Assembly: GCA_030605805.1 (NCBI GenBank)
Contig: JAUWHQ010000153.1
Span: 1 to 14,111 of the forward strand
Direction: 5' to 3'
Origin: Methanosarcinales archaeon
GTDB lineage: Archaea > Halobacteriota > Methanosarcinia > Methanosarcinales > Methanogasteraceae
DNA: 14,111 nt
The translations under genes were made by a program, and so were the position numbers. Below, piece after piece: positions 1 through 5,825 of the stretch (position 1 is the first letter of the stretch; every line of letters begins with the position of its first letter). The notes beneath the pieces are model-generated. The model was given only the letters and a program-made list of their open reading frames with translations, was not told where the DNA came from and made no database searches.

Positions 1-4
1 TAGT

Positions 5-29
5 GCACGATCGTGAAGATTCGATCTTC
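5..29. repeat. Two adjacent small palindromes
   Basis: CACGATCGTG at 6-15 is a perfect 10-base palindrome. It runs directly into GAAGAT-TCG-ATCTTC at 15-29, a six-base-pair hairpin with a three-base loop. The first bases also share TGCACGAT with the repeat copy at 114-121, so this may be a divergent unit of the same element end. No gene is visible here. The function is unknown. Confidence 0.4.
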
Positions 30-52
30 AGGACTGGCTTGTAAGTAAGTGG

Positions 53-132
53 GCACGATGCGCTGAGCCAAAAATTGAGATATAGGGGTACCCATGCGCT
101 GAGCCTTTTAGGGTGCACGATGCGCTGAGCCA
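53..132. repeat. Array of three short direct repeats, possible insertion-element end
   Basis: The 12-base core ATGCGCTGAGCC occurs at 58-69, 94-105 and 120-131. The first and third copies share a longer unit, GCACGATGCGCTGAGCCA, at 53-70 and 115-132; the middle copy keeps only the core. The copies start 36 and 26 bases apart, too irregular and too few for a CRISPR array. Multiple short repeats near the ends are a known property of IS21-family elements, so an element lying left of the window is one reading. Binding sites for a regulator are another. No transposase is present in the window to decide this. Confidence 0.5.
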
Positions 133-200
133 TTCCAGATAAGCATAACAAACCCTCCATTCTCTTCGCCCTCTATCTAAACGAATTTTTACGTAGTGAG

Positions 201-947
201 ATGGAAAGATCTCTCAGTACACTCCTGAAGGAGCAGGGGCTCCGGGCTGTCAACGTCGATGCAGGAGCACATAAGGACTTACCCGCATTCTTTTCATCGA
301 CGAATTCTGATGATACGGTCTTTTTCGTGCACAACATCGAGAAGAGTTTTTCTGATGCTCTCCAATATCTGAATTTTAAGCGAGAAAACCTTGTTGAAGA
401 TCAGGTTAAGGCAGTATTCTGGGTAACTGGAGAAGAACTCTCACGCATCAGTCGCGAGGCTCCGGATTTCTTCGCCTTCAGAAACCGCGTGGTGGAGTTT
501 ATGGAATTGCCCCACGTGGGAGAGACCAGACCTGCTCTCGTGGAATTTGTATTGGAAACTGAATATAAGTCACTATATGAAATCAAACGCAGCATAGAGC
601 TTAAAGAGAATCTGCTGTCTGAACTCTCCGCAGAGACTGAAATAAGTGGGTATCTACTCGGTTCACTCGGGAATCTATACCGTCAGATCGGTCTTTACGA
701 GAAGTCGATTGATTGCAGCGAAAAAGCATTGAAGATCGCACAGGAAATGGGAAACAGACAGAATGCGGTCGCATATCTCGGAAATCTTGGGATGGTGTAC
801 TACGTGCTTGGTCAGGTCGAGGAAGCGATCAAGTATTACGAAGATGCGCTTGTGATTGGCGAAGAGATAAGAGATCCAAAGATTATCAGTTTTTGCGAGA
901 AAAACCTTGGATCACTGAAGAATTTGGAAATTAACGATCGGCTTTAA
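201..947 (+). CDS. TPR protein, probably a 5'-truncated STAND-like ATPase
   Basis: The 248 residues hold two parts. Residues 1-105 resemble the second half of a P-loop ATPase domain of NACHT/NB-ARC-like TPR proteins: a hydrophobic strand TVFFVHNIE (39-47), LNFKREN (57-63), AVFWVTGEEL (71-80) and APDFFAFR (87-94). Residues 150-245 hold two to three tetratricopeptide units (LGNLYRQIGLYEKSIDCSEKAL and LGNLGMVYYVLGQVEEAIKYYEDAL). No Walker A motif is present; in such proteins it should lie just upstream. The frame stays open from 129, with coding-like residues before the ATG, and stops at 126-128 inside the repeat array. I infer that the 5' end was lost. Such proteins are signalling or scaffold NTPases; the substrate is unknown. 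Its 3' end is closely matched at 3066-3191. Confidence 0.7.
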   Translation: MERSLSTLLKEQGLRAVNVDAGAHKDLPAFFSSTNSDDTVFFVHNIEKSFSDALQYLNFKRENLVEDQVKAVFWVTGEELSRISREAPDFFAFRNRVVEFMELPHVGETRPALVEFVLETEYKSLYEIKRSIELKENLLSELSAETEISGYLLGSLGNLYRQIGLYEKSIDCSEKALKIAQEMGNRQNAVAYLGNLGMVYYVLGQVEEAIKYYEDALVIGEEIRDPKIISFCEKNLGSLKNLEINDRL

Positions 948-1074
948 GACTGTTGCATCGATCCGTCACGAGGGTGGGTGTGTGTGGACGACCTGTATTT
1001 CATGGCAGTGAACTGATCGGCTCTGAGTTTGGCAGATACAGACGCGGGGTTGATGGCATCAGGGTCAGTACCGC

Positions 1075-1389
1075 ATGACACAGAATGAACTCGGCGGTGC
1101 ACACACCACGATCGTCGGCGGCAGAACCGGAAGAAAATTAGCAGAGATCGTAGCGCGGCATCCGATGGTGAAGCGGATCGTTCCTTCCGTTATCAGCGTC
1201 AAGGGGGCTGCTGGTGGAAAAACCGTAGCCAAGGTGCTGCGCTCTGACGCAAGGGGCAATCTCCGCCTCTTAATCTCATCAGGCACGTCAGCACAGGAAC
1301 TGCGCATCATAACAACCGTGGGGGACTTTCCGGCGGGGGAATCGCTGAGATGCGAGTTAAATTGGATGCTTTCAGAGGCAATGGATTGA
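1075..1389 (+). CDS. DUF2103-like small archaeal protein
   Basis: This is a 104-residue protein without signal peptide or membrane segment. The start GGAHTTIVGG (residues 7-16), the core HPMVKRIVPSVISVKG, the block LRSDARGNLRLLISSGTSAQELRIITTV and the acidic helical end fit, from memory, the archaeal DUF2103 family (annotated as predicted metal-binding). Family function is not established. The usual N-terminal Cys-x2-Cys of many members is missing: the in-frame codons before this ATG run back to a stop at 1051-1053 without adding a cysteine pair, so this copy is either a short form or has lost its start. No clear ribosome-binding site is seen. It is followed by about 300 bases without a convincing gene. 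Confidence 0.55.
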   Translation: MTQNELGGAHTTIVGGRTGRKLAEIVARHPMVKRIVPSVISVKGAAGGKTVAKVLRSDARGNLRLLISSGTSAQELRIITTVGDFPAGESLRCELNWMLSEAMD

Positions 1390-1689
1390 TAGAACTGGAA
1401 TGTCGCATCACGCTTGCACCTGCCGTCAGAAGTGTGCATTGATCGCCGATGAACCTCCGCAAGAACTACTTGACCTCATCGATGTTATGACCCATCAAAC
1501 AGTTCGCGGAGAAACCACCAAAGCGCAAGTGCCGTGCGCGTTATCTTCAGCGTCTTGCCAGCAAGTGGCAGGTGCGATTTGAGCATCCGCATCAATGTCT
1601 TATTAGACGCGCCCAACAGCTTGCCATCTGGTCGGCGTTGAAGACGTGCGGTTTTTGCAGGAGCAGATGTAGATATCTCCTCGGGCATT
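1390..1689. other. Stretch without a convincing gene
   Basis: On the + strand an open frame at 1400-1582 encodes 60 residues beginning MSHHACTCRQKCALIADEPP. It has an early Cys-x-Cys-x3-Cys but no recognised domain, and it loses its coding look after about residue 32. It overlaps an opposite-strand frame at 1485-1718, so at most one can be real. No RNA gene or repeat was seen. The stretch could be the decayed 3' end of an older gene. Confidence 0.35.
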
Positions 1690-1718
1690 CTACGCACCTT
1701 CCACGGGCGGCGTGGCAT
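1485..1718 (-). CDS. Small basic hypothetical protein downstream of the RHH gene
   Basis: This is a 77-residue, very basic frame beginning MPRRPWKVRRMPEEI and ending in ALWWFLRELFDGS. I do not recognise a family. Its start overlaps the end of the ribbon-helix-helix-like gene by 29 bases on the same strand, the layout of an antitoxin-toxin pair. It lacks the acidic residues of a PIN toxin and shows no RelE or MazF features I can identify. Composition alone cannot separate it from a chance open frame in this fairly GC-rich stretch, so it is a weak call based mainly on position. Confidence 0.22.
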   Translation of the reverse strand: MPRRPWKVRRMPEEISTSAPAKTARLQRRPDGKLLGASNKTLMRMLKSHLPLAGKTLKITRTALALWWFLRELFDGS

Positions 1719-1917
1719 GACTTGCTCGCGCTGGATTTACATCTGCCAGGACGTCATCCGGCGCGAGCCAAATCAAGTCTTTGATCTTCTCGACAATCAG
1801 AACCCGCCCCATCGTTCGCGGGCTTATACCTCTGATTGCAGCCTCTTTTGTTATGATCTCAACTGCTGCTGGTGGGAGCAGGAGGTCAAAACGCTTAAGA
1901 TTTGTTTTTTGTGGCAT
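1690..1917 (-). CDS. Ribbon-helix-helix-like small DNA-binding protein
   Basis: This is a 75-residue protein. Residues 4-45 (TNLKRFDLLLPPAAVEII followed by two helices, TKEAAIRGISPRTMGRVLIVEKIKDLI) have the strand-helix-helix pattern of CopG/MetJ-like repressors, in which the short N-terminal strand with alternating basic and hydrophobic residues contacts DNA. The C-terminal 25 residues are less structured. The frame stays open up to 2019, but ATG 1917 is preferred: the extra 34 residues look non-coding and a TATA-like box lies 33 bases upstream of 1917. The gene diverges from the winged-helix gene at 2091 and shares with it a region rich in inverted repeats, which suggests auto-repression. 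It could be an antitoxin or a plain repressor. Confidence 0.5.
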   Translation of the reverse strand: MPQKTNLKRFDLLLPPAAVEIITKEAAIRGISPRTMGRVLIVEKIKDLIWLAPDDVLADVNPARASHATPPVEGA

Positions 1918-1950
1918 TATATCATCCAACATCATATTATATCGCAAATC

Positions 1951-1960
1951 ATATAAATTT
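1951..1960 (-). promoter_or_regulatory. TATA-like box of the RHH gene
   Basis: Read on the - strand the sequence is AAATTTATAT, a good archaeal TATA box. It lies 33 bases before ATG 1917, which would place the transcript start roughly ten bases before the start codon. This supports the shorter start of the RHH gene. Confidence 0.45.
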
Positions 1961-1984
1961 GAGAAGACGTTTTTCTGATAAACG

Positions 1985-2061
1985 TCCAATAATTGGATAA
2001 AATTATCGGATTTAGCCACTCATTGGATTCCTTCAATGGTTGGATCGTACATCCAATGGAT
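1985..2061. promoter_or_regulatory. Cluster of TTGGA/TCCAA inverted repeats, likely operators
   Basis: Several related sites lie between two divergent regulator genes. TCCAAT-A-ATTGGA at 1985-1997 is a perfect palindrome. ATTGGA recurs at 2022-2027. TTGGAT-CGTAC-ATCCAA at 2040-2056 is an inverted repeat. ATCCA-A-TGGAT at 2051-2061 is an overlapping palindrome. The repeated half-site and the position between an RHH-like gene and a winged-helix gene suggest cooperative binding of one of the two products. Which protein binds is not shown by the sequence. Confidence 0.55.
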
Positions 2062-2087
2062 TAATGTATCATCACATCTAATGTGAT
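2061..2087 (+). promoter_or_regulatory. Promoter and inverted repeat at the start of the wHTH gene
   Basis: TTAATGTAT at 2061-2069 is a weak TATA-like box about 25 bases before ATG 2091, a spacing that implies a leaderless transcript. Directly behind it ATCACAT-CTA-ATGTGAT at 2071-2087 is a seven-base-pair inverted repeat covering the expected transcript start. A repressor bound here would block initiation. Its half-site differs from the TTGGA cluster upstream, so a second regulator may be involved. Confidence 0.45.
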
Positions 2088-2090
2088 AAT

Positions 2091-2747
2091 ATGCAAACAG
2101 TTGAGACCATACTTGGAAACAAACCGCCAATAAGAAAAGCCATCCTGTTGGAATACGCAAAAACACCTAATGGTATCGCGGTGAAACATATAGATGAAAA
2201 ACTCGGTGTGTCCGGGCTTGATAAAAATCACCTGAAAAAGCTTGAGGAGTTGGGCATATTGGAGACCTGCCCCATCGAAGTGTGCCGCCCAGCAGGGAGA
2301 TTCAAAACGATGACCGCCTGCATGGATAAAGGTTACCGCCTCAAGCAAGATAACGACACCTTCGCCGAACTTCTCAGCATATTCGTTGGAACTGAACACC
2401 TCGAAGATTTTCTACACTCGTCGTACGTGCAAAACGTTCTCAACATATCTGGTCTCGAAATACATCGAGTCATTATGGACCTCATCACCGCCTGCATGAA
2501 GACGGTGCTGTTGACATTGAACATGTTTTACCCGAACATGGAATTACCAGATCAGATGAGTGCCACATTTATGATAGTCGATGTGTCTGATGATACTGCA
2601 TACGAACATTTCATTCAAAAGAAGCAGGAAGCAGCTGTTTTGATGCGTACCACGATGGATAAACTTAAACAACTTCTCCCTATGCTGTCCGATCTACCAA
2701 ACCTCTATGAAAAAGCAATTTCACCAGACATACGTTCTGATTCATGA
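2091..2747 (+). CDS. Winged-helix domain protein of unknown role
   Basis: This is a 218-residue soluble protein. Residues 12-90 look like a winged helix-turn-helix: helix PIRKAILLEYA, then AVKHIDEKLGVSGLDKNHLKKLEELGILE (recognition helix and start of the wing), then a basic wing around residues 66-85. Residues 90-218 are helical with no recognised ligand domain: FAELLSIFVGTEHLEDFLHS, an amphipathic middle, and a C-terminal coiled stretch KKQEAAVLMRTTMDKLKQLLPML. This suits a DNA-binding regulator that dimerises through its C-terminal half. The start is the first ATG after a TATA-like box and an inverted repeat, and no ribosome-binding site is visible, consistent with a leaderless message. It diverges from the RHH-like gene. 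Its targets are unknown beyond likely autoregulation. Confidence 0.6.
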   Translation: MQTVETILGNKPPIRKAILLEYAKTPNGIAVKHIDEKLGVSGLDKNHLKKLEELGILETCPIEVCRPAGRFKTMTACMDKGYRLKQDNDTFAELLSIFVGTEHLEDFLHSSYVQNVLNISGLEIHRVIMDLITACMKTVLLTLNMFYPNMELPDQMSATFMIVDVSDDTAYEHFIQKKQEAAVLMRTTMDKLKQLLPMLSDLPNLYEKAISPDIRSDS

Positions 2748-3065
2748 CTGTGGCGGTTTTGAGTTTCTCACCATGGTTTGCATGTTCAGGATGGCGTCCT
2801 CAACTGCGGTCACGTACTGCTTGGGTGGTGGTGAGATTTTTGTGCCGCATGAACCGCTGGATGGTTGGCAGTTCGATTCTGTACCGTTCCGAGCTCTCAC
2901 CTCTGCTCACGATGATTCTGATCTGCGCGGCTCTGGTTTGTGCGGGTTTCGGTGCGGTCTCCCTGATGCTGTGTACACTGCCGCAGTTCTGGCATTCCAC
3001 AAGCAGATCGCTGCCCGCCGTGTCTCAGCACCCGGTGCTCCTGCGGCTCCTGCGGCGAGCATGTG
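2748..3065. other. Unassigned stretch between the wHTH gene and the TPR remnant
   Basis: No convincing intact gene. A + strand frame starts at 2744 with an ATGA overlap to the wHTH stop and contains one hydrophobic segment (LTMILICAALVCAGFGAVSLML, about residues 55-76). It runs on to 3166 and reads the TPR remnant in the wrong frame, so it is not a natural gene as it stands. On the - strand a short frame ending at 2742 has a coding-like tail (KQYVTAVEDAILNMQTMVRN) but is closed by a stop about 55 codons upstream. The stretch may be a decayed insertion or fused fragments. Confidence 0.35.
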
Positions 3066-3191
3066 GGGCAGGTCGAGAAAGCGATCGAGTACTACGAAGA
3101 TGCTCTGGCTATCGGCAGAGAGATAAAAGACCCAAGAATAATCGATTTCTGCGAGAAAAACCTTGAAGCGCTCAGGAATTCAGGTGATTGA
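3066..3191 (+). pseudogene. Remnant of a TPR protein gene (3' end only)
   Basis: Reading from 3066, the 41 codons before TGA 3189-3191 give GQVEKAIEYYEDALAIGREI followed by KDPRIIDFCEKNLEALRNSGD. This matches residues 205-241 of the TPR protein at 201-947 nearly position by position, and the DNA is also closely similar. The match begins abruptly near 3063; upstream sequence in this frame is cysteine-rich and not TPR-like. There is no usable start codon. It is therefore the surviving last TPR unit of a second ATPase-TPR gene, cut by whatever lies in 2748-3062, or one half of a duplicated gene separated by the island. Confidence 0.75.
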
Positions 3192-3265
3192 AGGTTATCA
3201 CTCATCGAGAAATTTCCAGAAACCACCGCAAGCTTTGTATCTTTGAGACCCCTAACAGATATCTA

Positions 3266-3652
3266 ATGAAAAGACCCTTTCCGACCCCAGAAGCCGGCGT
3301 GGCAGTCGGAATCGGAGCAAGGCGCGGCGTTACCAGTCATGAGGTGTCTGACGCAATCATGGCAGGACTTTGTGATGCCGGCATCGATCTCGCTGATGTC
3401 CGGATCTTCGCATCATCCCGGCTCAAGGAAGATGAGCCCGGCATCCTGAATGCGGCAGAGTCGCTCGGACGCGAGATCGTGTTTTTGGACGATGAGACGA
3501 TCAATGCATGTACGCCGCCGTCCCGCTCTGAGGCGAGCAGGTTTGGCATCGTTGGCGTGGCAGAGCCATCTGCGCTTGCACTCTCCGAAAAGAAGGAATT
3601 GATACTTAAGAAAAAGAAATATGGAAACGTCACCATCGCGATTGCGCGGTGA
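3266..3652 (+). CDS. cbiG: CbiG C-terminal domain protein (cobalamin biosynthesis)
   Basis: This is a 128-residue protein matching the C-terminal domain of CbiG, cobalt-precorrin-5A hydrolase of the anaerobic cobalamin pathway, which opens the lactone ring and releases acetaldehyde. Visible family marks are VAVGIGARRGVTSHEV (13-28), the helix ending ADVRIFASSRLKEDEPGI, a central TPPSRSEASRFGIVGVAEPS (83-102) and the end KKKKYGNVTIAIAR. Full CbiG has further N-terminal and middle domains; they are absent and nothing like them lies upstream. The frame could begin at a TTG at 3188, but that part is not family-like and overlaps the TPR remnant, so ATG 3266 is chosen. In an archaeon with corrinoid methyltransferases cobalamin synthesis is expected; the rest of the pathway is not in the window. 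Confidence 0.8.
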   Translation: MKRPFPTPEAGVAVGIGARRGVTSHEVSDAIMAGLCDAGIDLADVRIFASSRLKEDEPGILNAAESLGREIVFLDDETINACTPPSRSEASRFGIVGVAEPSALALSEKKELILKKKKYGNVTIAIAR

Positions 3653-3685
3653 TTCGTCGATAGCACTCTGATCAGTGGTTGATCT

Positions 3686-4412
3686 TCACTCGGCTGTTTT
3701 TATCCTGAAATATATCCGTCTATTATTCTTCCCCTTGTTCTCAGCCTTCACGACCTCGATATGCCCGATCTCGCCGGTGTTCCTTGCGTGCGTGCCGCCA
3801 CACGCCTGCGTGTCATACCCAACGATCTCGATCACGCGAATCTTCTCCCTGTCCGGGAGATCCATCTTCAACTTCACGATCGATGGTATCTTGAGGGCTT
3901 CTTCCTTTGAAAGAATCTTTATCTCAACCGGAAGATTCTGATCAATAATTTCATTTGTTTTTTCTTCAAAAGACTTGATCTCTGACCTGTCAAAGTCCTT
4001 CAGACTGAAATCCACCCGTGTCTTCGCCTCCCCGATCCTGTTCCCCGTGATCAGCGCACCGGTCTCCTTGTGGATCACTGCGCTTAACACATGGCAGGCG
4101 GTGTGCGACCGCATGAAGAGGTGCCTCCTGCCCCAGTCGATCCTCCCGGTGACCCGGTCGCCTGCTGCAAGCCCTGAACCGGAATCTGTGATTGCGACCT
4201 CGTGGCTGATCAGATCATTCATCTTCCTCACGTATGTAACCGGAAATTCGCGCACGTCCCCCCCGCACGAGAACGCCGGTGTCGTGCGGCTGTCCGCCAG
4301 AATCGGGGTAGAACGCGGTTTTATCGAGTATAACGAACCGGTCACCTGTCACTTCCTCAACTGTCGCTTCAAACTCCTTCACGTAGCAATCCAGGAGATA
4401 TAACACGTCCAT
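3686..4412 (-). CDS. alaX: Alanyl-tRNA editing protein AlaX, frameshifted
   Basis: AlaX proteins hydrolyse Ser-tRNA(Ala) or Gly-tRNA(Ala) in trans. The gene is split over two frames. From ATG 4412 the first reads MDVLYLLDCYVKEFEATVEE and on to the FYPDSGGQP motif and DTGVLVRG. The second continues with VREFPVTYVRK to the stop at 3686. The switch falls at a run of seven G (C on the + strand, 4258-4264); six G would restore one 241-residue protein with no further change. In corrected numbering the zinc ligands are intact: His103 and His107 (HTACH) and Cys204 and His208 (CGGTH). The length and the SGGQP motif fit AlaX-M. As only this one base is wrong, a homopolymer sequencing error or a very recent mutation is most likely. 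It begins six bases after the DHH gene. Confidence 0.88.
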
Positions 4413-4418
4413 TCCGCA

Positions 4419-5816
4419 TTACTTCCCTGTAGTAATCTGTTCTCCGATCGCCGTGTCCAGTAGTTCAAGAAACTCGTCCTTGCTCCCGCGTGGTATGGTT
4501 GCTCCCGCCGCGATGTTGTGTCCGCCGCCGGTGCCGCCAACCTTTGCTGCACACGCCCCGATCGCATCGGCAAGGTTCAGTCCCCTCCGAATGAGACTCT
4601 GCGTTCCGCGTGCAGAGACCTTGAGCCCGTCGTCACTCTCCGCGAACGCAAAGATCGGCATGTCCCGGTTTCTCGAGTTTGTCAGGCTCATGCCTGCGAC
4701 GATGCCAACGATCGTATCCCGAATCGAACTGCCGGCATCAAAGTACTGGACATGATTCATTTTCGTGATGCCCTTATCTCTAACGAGCTTCAGACCTTCC
4801 ACAAGGTTCTTCCTGTGACCTTTAAGCAGATCGTGTGCTTCCGCAAGCTTCTTGTCCCGGTCGCCAAGGCAGACCGCGAGACCGACATCAGCAAAACCGT
4901 AGCGTGCGGTGGCGTTTAACAGGGTGGAATATTCGGATGCATCCCGCATCTCTGTTCCTTCCTGCTCCTCTGTCAGGGTATATACCTCGGTTACCAGCCT
5001 GTGGACGTGGTAGGATGACATCCGCTTTGAGATGCAGTACTGAACCAGCGATGAGACCACCTTCTGCTGCTCTCCTTCAGAAAGGTCGATCCACCGCCTC
5101 CACCGTTCACCACCGGCATCGATGCCAGCCTTTCTCAGAAAACCGATGCTTGCACCCTCATTTCCTGTCAATCCCGGGAGGTACGGGTCAGATGAGTACA
5201 GCAATAACTTGAACACCTCCCGGGTCTGCTTCCCAAAGAATGAGAGATCCTTCTTGTAATTCAGAACTCCTCGCTCTGCACCCTGCTTCAGGATTTCCCT
5301 GTTGCATCCGACCAGTTTTCCGAATTTCCTTGCCTGCAGGTCGCCGACAGCACCCACGATCGCAAGATCGGCTAAGTCTCCTGATTTGAGCCCGGGGCAA
5401 CCGAGCGCCTGTGCAAGCAGGTACGCGCAACCTGATCCGCTCAGTTCGGTTGAGCCATCGATGCCACAGAGATGCGGGTTCAGGTGGTATTCAATATCGC
5501 CGTTCTGGTCGATCTGGTGGTGGTCGGCGATTACGACATCCATGCCACCGGGCATATCAGAGAGCATCCCGCTTCCAAGATCGGTGAAGATCGTCGGAAT
5601 GTTCGCATCAGCAACTCGATCGAGAACTCTTTTGTCCAGTTGCTTCACGAACCGCACACCATGCTCGATTCCCAATCGATCGAGCGCATGGCACATAATT
5701 GCAGCCGCAGTCAAGCCATCGGCATCGATATGCGATACGATCCGCACCTCTTTGTGCTTCCTGATCGCGGCGGCGCATTTATCGGCTCTCTGTTTCATCG
5801 AGGGATGGTTGCTCAT
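4419..5816 (-). CDS. DHH-family RecJ-like phosphoesterase
   Basis: This is a 465-residue protein of the archaeal RecJ-like DHH/DHHA1 family. Seen in sequence: motif I HIDADG (29-34), Asp79 in FTDLGSG, the DHH motif ADHHQID (97-103), GAVGD (155-159), and the DHHA1 substrate-binding signature GGTGGGHNIAAGA (427-439). All expected metal-binding acidic and histidine residues are present, so it should be active. Archaeal homologues include single-strand DNA or RNA exonucleases; some (GAN) bind GINS at the replication fork. Which role applies here cannot be told from sequence. A GGAGTGA ribosome-binding sequence overlaps the end of secD, nine bases separate the two genes, and alaX follows six bases later, so it lies in the prs-secF-secD-alaX operon. 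Confidence 0.85.
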   Translation of the reverse strand: MSNHPSMKQRADKCAAAIRKHKEVRIVSHIDADGLTAAAIMCHALDRLGIEHGVRFVKQLDKRVLDRVADANIPTIFTDLGSGMLSDMPGGMDVVIADHHQIDQNGDIEYHLNPHLCGIDGSTELSGSGCAYLLAQALGCPGLKSGDLADLAIVGAVGDLQARKFGKLVGCNREILKQGAERGVLNYKKDLSFFGKQTREVFKLLLYSSDPYLPGLTGNEGASIGFLRKAGIDAGGERWRRWIDLSEGEQQKVVSSLVQYCISKRMSSYHVHRLVTEVYTLTEEQEGTEMRDASEYSTLLNATARYGFADVGLAVCLGDRDKKLAEAHDLLKGHRKNLVEGLKLVRDKGITKMNHVQYFDAGSSIRDTIVGIVAGMSLTNSRNRDMPIFAFAESDDGLKVSARGTQSLIRRGLNLADAIGACAAKVGGTGGGHNIAAGATIPRGSKDEFLELLDTAIGEQITTGK

Positions 5817-5825
5817 GGTTCCGGT

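Noticed and set aside
53..131. Three spaced repeats considered as a short CRISPR array
   Set aside because: The repeat core is only 12 bases, spacers would be 24 and 14 bases, the middle copy diverges outside the core, and no cas gene is nearby.
2800..3000. - strand frame beginning MECQNCGSVHSIRET as a zinc-ribbon protein
   Set aside because: Only one Cys-x2-Cys pair, no second pair, a non-ATG start, and no matching neighbour.
2744..3166. 140-residue + strand frame as a membrane protein gene
   Set aside because: Its last third overlaps the TPR remnant, which is readable in another frame, and most of the rest lacks coding character.
3670..3684. GATCA-GTGGT-TGATC hairpin between cbiG and alaX as a bidirectional terminator
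   Set aside because: The stem is only five base pairs, no T-run follows directly on either strand, and archaeal termination rarely uses such hairpins.
4518..4919. Long + strand frames opposite the DHH, SecD and SecF genes
   Set aside because: They are antisense shadows of strongly conserved - strand genes and have no family features.
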